Positions 20,363 through 30,003 of a stretch of 64,000 bases of DNA are shown one piece after another (position 1 is the first letter of the stretch; each line of letters opens with the position of its first letter). This stretch comes from Adiantum capillus-veneris (lineage: Eukaryota; Streptophyta; Polypodiopsida; Polypodiales; Pteridaceae). The position numbers were made by a program, and so were the translations under genes. The notes under the pieces were generated by a model, which worked only from the letters and a program-made list of their open reading frames with translations, did not search any database and was not told the origin of the DNA. The DNA lies in NCBI GenBank assembly GCA_014529385.2, contig CM043971.1, positions 90,885,840-90,949,839 on the forward strand. Direction: 5' to 3'.

Positions 20363-22255
20363 TTACATGCAAGCTGTATTTTGCAACCTCATGGCTTCAA
20401 TCTTGTCTACATCCCTATGCCTGCCAGCATTTGCATAGATATTAGCCATAAGCATATAGGCTGGACCATCACTTTTATCTACTCGCACAGCCTGTTGAAA
20501 GGCCCAGCATGCAACATTGATATCTCCCCATTTGAGGCAACTACTTAGTAAAGTACGCCAAACTGATGAATGATTAGAGGATGGCATTTCTTGGATCATT
20601 CTTACTGCTCTCTCAAGATGGCCTGTGCGCCCATATAGATCGATCATGGAAACATAATGCTCTAGTTTTGGCTTCACACCATGCATGGTGTCCATAGCCA
20701 CAAAATACTCATGGCCCTCGTCTACAAGACCCAAATGTGTGCATGCATTCAGCATACAAGAATAAGTCACTGCATTAGGGGAGGAACCTTCAAGCTGCAT
20801 CTGTCTAAAACAATACAATGCTTGCTCAACTTGGCCCTGCTGCGCATATCCAGTAACTAGTGCACTCCATGCAACAACATTTGAAACATGAAGCTCATCA
20901 AGCAAACGCTGTGCTTTTGAAAGAAGACCACACTTGGCATACATACCCACAAGAGCTGTGCCAAGTAGTTCATTGTTCCATAACAATCCCTTTCTTACTA
21001 TCTCATCGTGAATAAGCTCCCCCTTGTCAATTGCTCCTATGATGCCACAGGCTTTTAAGATACAAGAGTATATTGCTGCATCAGGAGAGAAGCCCTCTTC
21101 TTGCATACACTTGTAACAAGCTAGCGCTTTCTCACCATGGCCATGTTCAACATAGCCAGCAATAAGCGCACCCCAAGAGTAAACATCTCGAGTAGGAATC
21201 TCCTCAAAAACATTGTGTGCTTTTGCAAGAGCGCCACACCTTGCATACATATCAACAAGGGCAGTGCCAAGCACAACATCTCCATCCAGTAGCCCGTATC
21301 TCGCAATCTCGTCATGAATTTGTTCCCCTTTATCAATGGCGCCTATCGTGCCACAAGCTCTCAGAACACAAGAATATGTAACTGCATCTGGAGAGAGGCC
21401 CTCATGTTGCATATGCTCAAGGCACTCCAATGCTTGCACACCTTGACCATTCTGGGCATATCCTGCTATAAGTGCACTCCAAGTAAACACATCCCGAGAA
21501 GGAAGCTCCTCAAGCACATGATGTGCTTTGGCAAGGGCACCACACTTGGCATACATATCCACTAGAGATGTTCCAAGTACAACATCATCTTTCAGAATCC
21601 CTTGTCTTGAGATCATTTCGTGGATATGTTTTCCTCTTTCAAGTGCCAACAGGCCGCCACAGGCTTTCAGGATACAAGCAAATGTTGCTGGATTTGGAGA
21701 GAGGCCTCGCTGTTGCATGCAATCAAAACAGTCCAAAGCATCCTGGTTTCGGCTCCGTCGGATGTATCCAGCAATCAGCGCAGTCCAAGCGGATACGTTC
21801 TTACTTTGATGCATGTAAAGCAGCTCCTTTGCTTTACCAAGAGCACCGCAACGTGCATACATGGATATTAGTGCATCTGTGCACTCTTCTACCAACCCTT
21901 GTTTCAAGATTTCCTCGTGTAGTTTTGCACCTTTGTTCAAATCTCTGTTCTTGGCACACTCCTTGAGGGAGGCCAGAAAAGAAATGCGCTCACTTTTGTG
22001 AGGGAATGTTCGGTCATGATGAATTGAGAGCATGCCATTATTCTGTTTGCATGGCTCCCTGCTTTCTGCACTTATTGGAGCGATGGGCGAGGGATCATGG
22101 TAGCAAACAGTCCACAGCAACTCCTTAGTAAATGTGTGCTCTTTCCGCAATAAGCCATACGTATGATTGTGATTGTAGTCTTCTTGCGGAGCACTCAGCA
22201 GCAACCCACAACTTCCGGACTGATGATACGTAGAAGCCATGGATTCCTCTCGCAT
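20363..22255 (-). CDS. PLS-class pentatricopeptide repeat protein, E-type end, no DYW domain
   Basis: This is an intact 630-codon frame and the only convincing host gene. PPR proteins of this class bind organellar RNA one base per repeat and commonly guide C-to-U editing or splicing in mitochondria or plastids. Residues 1-90 are non-repetitive and could include a targeting peptide. From about 95 to 560 there are four to five P-L-S triplets of about 100 residues with the signatures LVDMYAKCGALAKAH, VFTWSALIAGYAQ and LSPDAVTYSCVLRACG. Residues about 555-630 look like an E motif (VWRTLLSSC, PAYMLMANIYANAGRH) that stops at KIEAMRLQNTACM, short of the usual E+/DYW continuation. A second in-frame methionine at residue 6 is an alternative start. 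The lack of introns is typical of the family. The target transcript cannot be read from this sequence. Confidence 0.9.
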   Translation of the reverse strand: MREESMASTYHQSGSCGLLLSAPQEDYNHNHTYGLLRKEHTFTKELLWTVCYHDPSPIAPISAESREPCKQNNGMLSIHHDRTFPHKSERISFLASLKECAKNRDLNKGAKLHEEILKQGLVEECTDALISMYARCGALGKAKELLYMHQSKNVSAWTALIAGYIRRSRNQDALDCFDCMQQRGLSPNPATFACILKACGGLLALERGKHIHEMISRQGILKDDVVLGTSLVDMYAKCGALAKAHHVLEELPSRDVFTWSALIAGYAQNGQGVQALECLEHMQHEGLSPDAVTYSCVLRACGTIGAIDKGEQIHDEIARYGLLDGDVVLGTALVDMYARCGALAKAHNVFEEIPTRDVYSWGALIAGYVEHGHGEKALACYKCMQEEGFSPDAAIYSCILKACGIIGAIDKGELIHDEIVRKGLLWNNELLGTALVGMYAKCGLLSKAQRLLDELHVSNVVAWSALVTGYAQQGQVEQALYCFRQMQLEGSSPNAVTYSCMLNACTHLGLVDEGHEYFVAMDTMHGVKPKLEHYVSMIDLYGRTGHLERAVRMIQEMPSSNHSSVWRTLLSSCLKWGDINVACWAFQQAVRVDKSDGPAYMLMANIYANAGRHRDVDKIEAMRLQNTACM

Positions 22256-22479
22256 TCAGAAGGCCGCATTTGACAACGCTGCAAACACTTCAATACGAAT
22301 CAATAGTATGAGTTACTTGGCGCACATCAAAAATTAACCAGATGTGTGGATGGCAACAAAAAAACGCATAGTCATAGTAAAGTAAAAACTAATATTTATA
22401 TTTATTAGTTTTTTTAAATCCTACTGCTGCCAAGAAAAGAGTCTTGAATGCAAGATCTGTAAACTCTCTCCTGATCGCT
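22256..22479. other. Upstream region of the PPR gene
   Basis: AT-rich, with TATTTATATTTATTAG near 22391 as a possible core promoter for the minus-strand gene. No reading frame of note. Confidence 0.35.
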
Positions 22480-22654
22480 CTCAAGACCCAAAAACTCAAG
22501 AGGGGCGTGGGATAGCCAATCTACCACGCTTGGGTGACACAAAGGTTATCCCGATTTCCTCTTCTTACACACACAACCATGAGAGGAGAAAATTTAGAAC
22601 AATCCCAAGAGACCTCAAAGATCTCTCTAACGAGTGTTAAATTCAAGACCAGCC

Positions 22655-22696
<42 letters not shown>

Positions 22697-23120
22697 GTTT
22701 TTAGCGTTGTAAGAATAATTGTAAGAGACTTCGAATATCTATACGTGAAGTCAAGAGCAATTGTGCAAGAGGGAATCGAGGAAAACCAATCTCCCACACT
22801 TGGGTGATAGAAAAGTTATCCCAATTTCCTCTTCACACACACGTTCATGAGAAGAGTAGTTTTCTAACGTCATAGGAACAATCCCAAGAGACGTAAAGGA
22901 TCTCCCCGACTAGTGTTGAACTCAAGGCGTGTTATTCAAGATAGTGTTGAACTTAAGACCTTTTATTCAAGAGGGCCCGCTTGAAAGAAAGGTTATTCCA
23001 ATTTTCTCTTCTTATTCAGAGACACAAACACCCACACACATCCATGAGAAGAAGTTTGTAATGTCGTAGGAACAATCCCAGGAGACCTCAAAGATCTATT
23101 TGATAAGTGTTGAACTCAAG
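22480..23120 (+). repeat. Three tandem diverged repeat units (about 170-270 bp spacing)
   Basis: Shared blocks recur near 22530, 22790 and 22980 (CCAATCTxCCACxCTTGGGTG, AAAGGTTATCCC, TTTCCTCTTC) and near 22595, 22880 and 23070 (AACAATCCCAAGAGACC, AAAGATCT). A (GA)n run lies at about 22663-22691. A single unit in reverse orientation lies at 18795-18945, so the PPR gene is bracketed by this family. Copies differ by about 10-25 percent by eye. Confidence 0.75.
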
Positions 23121-23639
23121 ATGCTCTCTGGTTGATTAAATCAAGCATAAAATCATCGTTGATAATAGTTGGATTTATTTAAAGACAAAAGGTGGTGTCT
23201 TGTATATGAAGATCGCAATTTTATGCAATGTCATGCTCGTCACAAAGCATATGAGGCTCAAAACATAAAAAACTTATGGAGCCATTAAATAATGTCTCGC
23301 GGGGGGGGAGGGGGGGTCACTTAATAATTATGTGGCCATCGCGTCAATGCAGCAAAAGGGATTGTTAAATTTCATTTTTTCTCACATTTTCACATATAGA
23401 AGGGTACTGTGAAATGGAATTGGGAAAAAAATTACAGATTGAATAGAAAAAGGATGTATTTCATTTGTTAAAAATTCACATATTAAGAGTTTTAAAAATA
23501 GTCCTGGCACGGACGTGATATACATAATGTATATATAGTGATCCGCCCAAGAATAATGTAAACACACCCCAAGAAGAATCAACCACATCCAACAAATAGG
23601 GACACATGACTTATCAAACCAAGCCACAATTGCACATGT
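23121..23639. other. Intergenic, AT-rich
   Basis: There is a G-rich run at 23301-23316. No gene recognised. Confidence 0.4.
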
Positions 23640-25960
23640 GTTTTTGAAATTATAATGGTTACCCATGGAATGCGGGGATGGCAATTGATGAACTTACAAA
23701 TGAGTCAGATGTTATACTTCTTGTTGAAACTTGGAAGCATCTTCCCAAAGGATCAATGGATTAGGAAACTATCATATATATCATTTGATGTGGACACAAA
23801 GTGCAAAGCAACAAAGATGTCAAGGAGGACTAGCATCCTTGATCAAGAAAAGGTGGGGAGACTATGTGTCTATTTTCAAGATAAGAAGCACAAATAATAT
23901 TCATGGCTGAAAATAAGTACATCAAATGGCATGTTTAATTTGTGGGTGGTTGTTACATCCCTCAGCAAGATTTTAGCTTGCATAGGTAAAGACCAACCTT
24001 TTGTAGACTGGAGGAAGATATTGTGCATTTCAAGGACAAAGGTGAGGTCATTATCTTAGTTGACATGAATACAACCATGGGAATATTGCAACTTGATACA
24101 CAATATGTAGATGCATCACTTTGCTCAAGAAGATGTAGCCATGTATGACTTAGCTTCCATAGACAGAAAGGATTTTGGACCAACATGCATATTGAAAATA
24201 CCACTATGGAAAGGTATTGATGGCTTTACATCTAGAAAGCACGATAGAATTTCTATGATTGACTACATGCTTCTTTTCAAAAATATCGTGCATAGCATTC
24301 AAAGTTTTACACTTGGACAAGGAAGCTCAAGATCTGACCACCATTCATCATGTATTGATCTTGTGTGTGGAAGAGAATGAAACATGATGGTTGCAACCAT
24401 AGTGTTACAAAGTAATCTATTTGCTTTGATCTTAAACAAACACCCATATATGCTTCAATTGTTGAACAAATACTGCAAGAGACAAATCTTCATTGTGGTT
24501 TGCCATTAAAGGAAAGATGGGAAGCTTTCAAGAATTTCATTGACTGTTGTGAAAAAGATTGTTTTACTAGAAAACATATGCCTCATATAGGTGTCAACAA
24601 ACATTTTCCAAGGAAGAAATGGTTTGATAAAGAATGTAAAAATACTCAAAAATTGGTAATGGGCTTGAATGCAAATAGTGATAAAGAGGCTTTTGCATAG
24701 AAATGCTTTATGCATACAATGTGCTTCTCCAAAAAATTTGAAGATCATGGGAGTGAATATTCTTTTATATGCTTTTGGTAAATGCATACAATGTGCTCTT
24801 CCAGAAAATTAACGAAGTAGATTGGAAGTGAATATTCTTAAGTTCACATGCATACATGTAGTAAATGCATAAAGTTGCTTCTCCAAAAAGAATGAAGAAG
24901 ATGGAGAGTGAATGTAAAATATTCTCAAGCTCATGAGATAGCACATGCATGTGGTAAATTTTGGAGAAACTCAAAAGAAAAATGTGAATAGATTTTGGTA
25001 CCTTAACACTCAATGGACATGTATATGCATTATAAGGGATATTATGCACAACCAAATGTAGGTAAGATGCACCGGTACGGCTCCCTTTCATGTACATCCT
25101 CTCGATATGATTGAGAATATATATGGTTGAATCAAAATATTGGCCGATCGCAAGGCAGGATGATTTCCAAGGAGTGAAATAAATTTTTTTTAATAGATTA
25201 GAAAAAAAAAATTGAATTTTGCATATGTTTAGCCTTGCACTTCAACATTGCATGTCCCATTATTGGATCAAGCCTCTACATACAAGAGCAGGTGCAAATG
25301 ATGTAAACAACTATTGGAGTAAATTGGTTGGAACTCTTATGGCAAAGTTATTTGGAATTATCATGCAATTATAATTGACTGCATGGGCTAAAGAAAATGG
25401 AAAACGTGCCCATGTTCAAGTGGCCTTTATCGAAATTAATAGTACCATTAGTCATCTTGTTACCCTTCAAACTCTCATAGAGGAAAGTTGATTGAAAGAG
25501 AAATTCTTGCATCGTTGCGTTGTTGAATGTGAAGGGTTTTGATATGGTTCCTCCAAAGAATCTTTGGAGATGCATGGAGAGTTCAAGGACCAAGTGTACA
25601 CATACACACAATTTCATGTATATATGAGAAATTGATATGTCAAGTGTGCATGAGAGGACAATTTTCAAAAAAAAAATCAAGCAATATTGGTGTTCACCAA
25701 GGGTGTCTTCGTTGACCAACTCTCTTTTGGCTATGCATTGATGAGTTGGAGCACATGGTTCTTGAGAATATAAATGAAGAAGGAATTATTGAAGCTCTTA
25801 TTGGTAATTTTGTGATCATGCTTTTGTGATGATGTAGTGGTTTTGGTTCATATTCAAGAAAGATGTACAAAAGCTCATGACCATCCTTGAAAACCGTTTT
25901 CTTACAAAGTGGTTTGATGGTGAATGTCTTAAACATGAAGCTTATGCTTGTTACGTCCTA
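23640..25960 (+). pseudogene. Decayed LINE (endonuclease and reverse transcriptase remnants)
   Basis: The reading jumps between phases but the order is clear. AIDELTNESDVILLVETWK (from 23676) is the start of an AP-type endonuclease. EDIVHFKDKGEVIILVDMN (about 24015-24070) is the block usually written G-D-F/M-N. DGFTSRKHDRISMIDYMLL and SRSDHHSS (24210-24350) form the catalytic end. KKWFDKECKN (24617) is the segment that follows endonuclease. After a gap of tandem repeats, ENGKRAHVQVAFIEINST, ISHLVTLQTLIEES (25390-25490) begins reverse transcriptase. FTKGVFVDQLSFGYALMS and FCDDVVVL (25690-25840) are decayed G-C-P-L-S and Y-A-DD sites. Many stops and the loss of the middle show an old, dead copy. 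Confidence 0.75.
24700..24965 (+). repeat. Three imperfect tandem units inside the LINE relic
   Basis: Units of about 72-93 bp each begin AATGCATA(C)A and contain GTG/GTTGCTTCTCCAAAAA, GAGTGAATATTCT and a closing TGGTAAA or GTAGTAAA. They replace the segment between endonuclease and reverse transcriptase. Confidence 0.65.
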
Positions 25961-26222
25961 CAAGGAGTGGGAGCTATGCTGGATGGATATTATGGTGCGG
26001 TGTGGATAAGGGAATATGTTCAATCATCTAAAGCAATCTTGATGTGATGATAAGTTGAGAACTTGAGTAGGGTATGAAGCACAGACTCAAATTTACAAGG
26101 GACATAATGTGCATACACAAATATACTTTTTTTAGTAAACATGGCATCTTGCATCAGAGCTATGCTAGATGTCTACTATTGTGTGGAATGTGGGTAAGGC
26201 AATAGTCTCAATCATATAAATG

Positions 26223-26372
26223 AATATGATCTCCTCTCTGAAGGAAAATCATACTTTTTGTAATTGTGGAGAGAGAGGGGGGGGGGGGGGGGGGGGGTGA
26301 GATCATTTCATGCTTACAAGTCAGGACTTAAATATGATCTCCTCTCTGAAGGAAAAACGTACTTTTGTAATT

Positions 26373-26430
<58 letters not shown>

Positions 26431-26455
26431 AGGGAGGGAGGGAGGGAGAGGGATC
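26223..26455. repeat. Local duplication with G, GA and GGGA runs
   Basis: AATATGATCTCCTCTCTGAAGG occurs at about 26223 and again at about 26331, each followed by GGAGAGAGAG. The first copy runs into a G run (26276-26297) and the second into (GA)n and (GGGA)n (26374-26450). The 26000-26222 stretch to the left holds no gene. Confidence 0.8.
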
Positions 26456-26467
26456 ATTTCATGCTTA

Positions 26468-27052
26468 CAATTAAGATTGACAACTTCTTGAGGACCGGAT
26501 TTTCTTGGAACCGATCCCCCTTCCAAAAAGACTTTGTATTATAATTCTCTCAACGAGAGCTTTGATTACAATACAAGCTTGTGCTGTTGTGGAGCTTTTC
26601 TCAAACCAAGAAGGTGGTGAACTTCATAATTCCATGGTGTAACCCTCCTTTCCAAGCCCTAAACAGACCAGCGGGGAGAAAGAATTGCAGGGTAAGAGGT
26701 AGATGAGGGTAAAAGAATTATTTCTTAAGAAAATAAGTAGTATTTTGTTTATGAGATTTAAGCATAGCTAGAATAATAGAGAAGATGAAGAAGATATTTA
26801 ATGCATTCACTTGCTTGGATTTGCATCCATAGCCAAGAGCTTGAGCATAGAAACTCACTCTTGTGCTCCTATGTGAGAGAGAGAGGGAGAGCACTTACTT
26901 GCCACCATGAGCACTTGCAAAATACAAGAGAGAGACTCCCAAAATTCCCACGAGCCTCCTCTTTTGTCTTCATGCTATCTCAAAGCGAATGTTAGTTACA
27001 TGGATCAATGAGAAGTGAATACTTTATGGGCAACTTGGTGCACATGCTTACA
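26468..27052 (-). mobile_element. 3' LTR of chromovirus D, truncated on its left
   Basis: The stretch 26468-26870 matches 61114-61522 over about 400 bases (for example GACTTTGTATTATAATT, CCATGGTGTAACCCTCCTT, GCATTCACTTGCTTGGATTTGC), at about 85 percent by eye. On the minus strand it opens TGTAAGCATG at 27052, right after a polypurine tract. About 170 bases present at 60943-61113 are absent from its left end. Confidence 0.7.
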
Positions 27053-27076
27053 CTTGTCCCCCTCCCTTCTATTCTT
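27053..27076 (-). promoter_or_regulatory. Polypurine tract of chromovirus D
   Basis: The minus strand reads AAGGGAGGGGGACAAG directly before the LTR start TGTAAGC. This places D internal sequence to the right of this LTR, that is, on both sides of element C. Confidence 0.65.
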
Positions 27077-27497
27077 GAAAGGTAAAACTCCTTTTGGACT
27101 TTCCTTTAGCCAAGCACACTTTTCCAATTACCTAGAAAGAAAATGCTAGCTACCTTCGACATATGGCCTAGCCAAACTTGGCAAAGAAGAGCTAGAAGCA
27201 ACTTACCAAATATGGTGGGGCGAATCTAACCTTAGGCTTTTAAATTTCCCCTTGTATTAATAAAAACCCTAGTCTTACCTTTACTTTACCTAGCTCATGT
27301 GCAAGATCTTTGCATTATCGTTTGGAGGCTTTATGAAGATGACCCATGCTAGAGCCTACCTGCTTATTTAGAACCTGCTAGATTAGGACAGACTCTGGTA
27401 AAGGTTAAACTTATCCTTGGAATTTAGAGATTCACCTCATGTGCAAAACCTTAGTACAATGCTTTGGAAGTACCCCAAAGTTGGTCGCAAAACCTGT
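27077..27497 (-). other. 3' noncoding part of chromovirus D
   Basis: No frame or motif seen. It ends with CCTGT (27493-27497), the target duplication of element C. Confidence 0.5.
27493..27497. repeat. Target-site duplication CCTGT, left copy (element C)
   Basis: CCTGT recurs at 56611-56615 immediately after CGCGCACA, the right end of the 3' LTR of C. This links two LTRs 28.5 kb apart as one insertion. Confidence 0.8.
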
Positions 27498-28089
27498 TGT
27501 TAACCCTCACGGCTCACGGACACCCTATCACCTACGACAGACGTTCTAACCCACGGTGGACATTGTATTATTTATTTGGTAGAGTCGGGTACCGGGCTTG
27601 TCGGTCCAATAGGAAAAGGGTAAGAGTGATCGCCGATGAGAGGCGCACTCTAACTGGAACATTCAAGGGATTAGTTGGCTAAGCATGGACGCCCAAGTGT
27701 GAATGGGGCGAGCTCATATAAAAGTCAACTAAACCTAAAATTCACTCATTCTCTCATTTGTGCAATAGAAGAGTGCTCTTGCTCCATCTCCATCTCCGTC
27801 TTCTTCTTCTTCACCTCCTTGTGTGTGTGTGTGTGTATGTGTGAGAGAGAGAGAGAGTGTGTGTGGGCGATCGAGCATTACGAAGGCACGACGGCGGTGA
27901 AGCGGTTGAGCGCGGCGTAGCGGCATCTCCTTCTTCTTTGCGGCGAGGAATCCTCCACGAAGCAAGCGTAGAGCGGTGAGTGACACACCATCGCCTTCTT
28001 TGAGCTTACTAGTTTAGGCTTGTTGTGTGCTTGGAGCCATTTGTGGCTCGCACACGGTGTATCGGCAAGTTCCTTGCATTGACACGTGC
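27498..28089 (+). mobile_element. 5' LTR of element C, 3' end lost
   Basis: It matches 55995-56588 closely, then diverges after GACACGTGC. The 3' LTR has about 20 further bases ending CGCGCACA. The missing end takes the primer binding site with it, and none is seen in 28090-28130. Confidence 0.85.
27715..27723 (+). promoter_or_regulatory. TATA box in the LTR of C
   Basis: CATATAAAAG at 27715 and again at 56212 in the other LTR is followed after about 30 bases by CTCATTCTCTC, a plausible transcription start. Confidence 0.6.
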
Positions 28090-28457
28090 CCCCAAAAAAA
28101 AAAATTAAAGGTAGGACCGGGATCGGGAATATCTCCCAGACCCAAGCCCAAGCTCATGCTCAGGCCTAGGCCTCAGTCGCCTTTTAAAAAAACGAATTTT
28201 AGCTTCACACATAGCTAAAAATCGATTTTTTTTAGGACCAACGGAACGTCAGATGCCCGAAAATTGTGCTATAAGGCACACAGCGACCCTCTAAGTGATA
28301 TGCTCGTTTCGAGCTATCACACACTTTAATAAAAAAAAAATCAAACATTAAAAAAACATTAAAAATGTAAAAAACACGAGTGAAAACGGACGCTTAAAAA
28401 AGGTAAGCAGTTAACCTTCGAGGTTATTCGTCGACACTTGTAGGGCACCCAAAGCAC
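28090..28457 (+). other. Leader of element C, altered
   Basis: A-rich runs and a C/A-rich stretch lie between the LTR and gag. No gene or primer site. The switch at 28090 to CCCCAAAAAAAAAAA looks like an insertion or rearrangement. Confidence 0.4.
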
Positions 28458-30003
28458 ATGTATCTACGTTTTGGTCGTGTGCTAGAGTCCGAACAACTAG
28501 CTAGTGCTTCGATTTACGGGGGTACTCACTATCCTTCCACGCTAGGGTCTACGCCCTCGGCGAGGACCCAAGGTAGTGCAACCCAAGACCCAAATATAGC
28601 GGCTAGCGACTCTTCCTCTGACTACGATATTATGGAAGAGCATCTTACACAAATCCCCGAGGGAACAAATGAAACCGTACCTAGCTGGGCCCAACAACCT
28701 GGAACTAGTGTTTTTAGCCGTTTGATGGAAACTTTTAGTAGAGCTACGCGCTCTGAACCTACGGCTAGTGAAGTAAACGAAGGGGGTGGGGAAGTAGAAT
28801 CACCATTCACATCTCCTGTAGACCCCACACTCCCTCAGAGTGTCCACGTGGACATTCTACCTACCTCATTTAATGAGGGCCCTACGGAGCTACCACCTTC
28901 CAAATTCGCCTCTAAGGTAGCGGTGAATAAAAGTCAAAACACGGGAAGCAACATTGCATCCACCTCACGGAAACCCTCTAGTACACCAAGTTTGGACGGG
29001 GTATTTCTCAATGAAAATTGGGAATATGACCTACACACGGAGACTTTGACCGACCTATACATGGGCTACACATACCATGTGGGTTGGTTAGAAGTTGTAC
29101 AATCCACATCTAGTGCCACTAGTCTAGAGGAACAACAACACATGATCTGCAATGTCATCCATAGGATTATCCAGTCTGAGAGGCAAAATCGAGGAATAAA
29201 CATACCTTCGACGGGTCCTATGAGATTTTTAGACACGGGCAAAGGGAAACAACCCACTCTATCACAAATGGAGACTCCCCCAGTGAGTCTCATTGATCCC
29301 CCATATGTTGTTTTGTCAGGGGTCTCAATGCAATCTGAGCCCACAAGTGATAGCTTCACCTTTCCAAGTCTAGCTCATCTTTCCCTTCATGACACCACGG
29401 CTACCATGCCTACCCCAATGATCGGCATGCTGAGAAACACGCCATGGACCTCATTTGTTAGTAAAGCACCACTACATGGTAGCTCAATGCCTACAATAGT
29501 ACCTACAAGTGCGTACCAATCGTATGCACCTATGGGTCCACGTACTCATGTAGTCCCTACCCCTCCCATTGTTTCAACTACCTATGCTCCACAACCACAA
29601 TACACAAATTCTTATTTCCATGGGACTATACCGGCTAGCATTAGCATGTCACATCCGACGTCTGCTATGCCTAGGGCCACTCATATGAACTATGGACCAC
29701 CACATGGCACAACATCGTACCCAACGTGGAACCCAAGGGCTTCCTATGCGCCAAGCCCAATGCCAATACCTACTCCACATGTAGTCTCTGGAGCATCTTC
29801 ACCCACGGTGCCTGCACACTTAGGTGACTTGGCAACATTTTCTCAAGCTATTGGTCGATCTATTGCTGAGAATATGCGTAACACGCCTGATAGAGAGCCT
29901 AGAAGTAAGGCAATACAAATAGCCAAGCTCACACAAAAATTTAGTGGAGACGGGGATGTGAGAAAGCATATCGAAGTGTTTGAACAAATATGCGATTCTC
30001 TAG
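28458..30003 (+). pseudogene. gag of element C, part 1
   Basis: An open frame of about 515 codons is cut by element T at 30003. It is rich in S, T and P (repeated MPTP, HVVPTPP, YAPQPQYTNSY-like segments), so this half is probably disordered. The last 40 residues, SKAIQIAKLTQKFSGDGDVR and EVFEQICDSL, begin the folded retrotransposon gag core. The next residues, GEHNDLHKSNAL, lie at 40304. The start at 28458 is the first methionine; nearer the core there are others, so the true start is open. The capsid role follows from the family. Confidence 0.75.

Noticed and set aside
22480-23120. CRISPR-like array
   Set aside because: Units are diverged, long and unevenly spaced, in a plant sequence.
24765-25936. 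Minus-strand frames in the LINE region
   Set aside because: Shadows; the plus strand gives the ordered endonuclease and reverse-transcriptase motifs.
26264-26526. Open frames on both strands over GA and GGGA runs
   Set aside because: Low-complexity artefact.
27675-27986. Open frames on both strands in the LTR of C, repeated at 56172-56493
   Set aside because: The frames differ between the LTR copies and lie over microsatellites; this is promoter and leader DNA.
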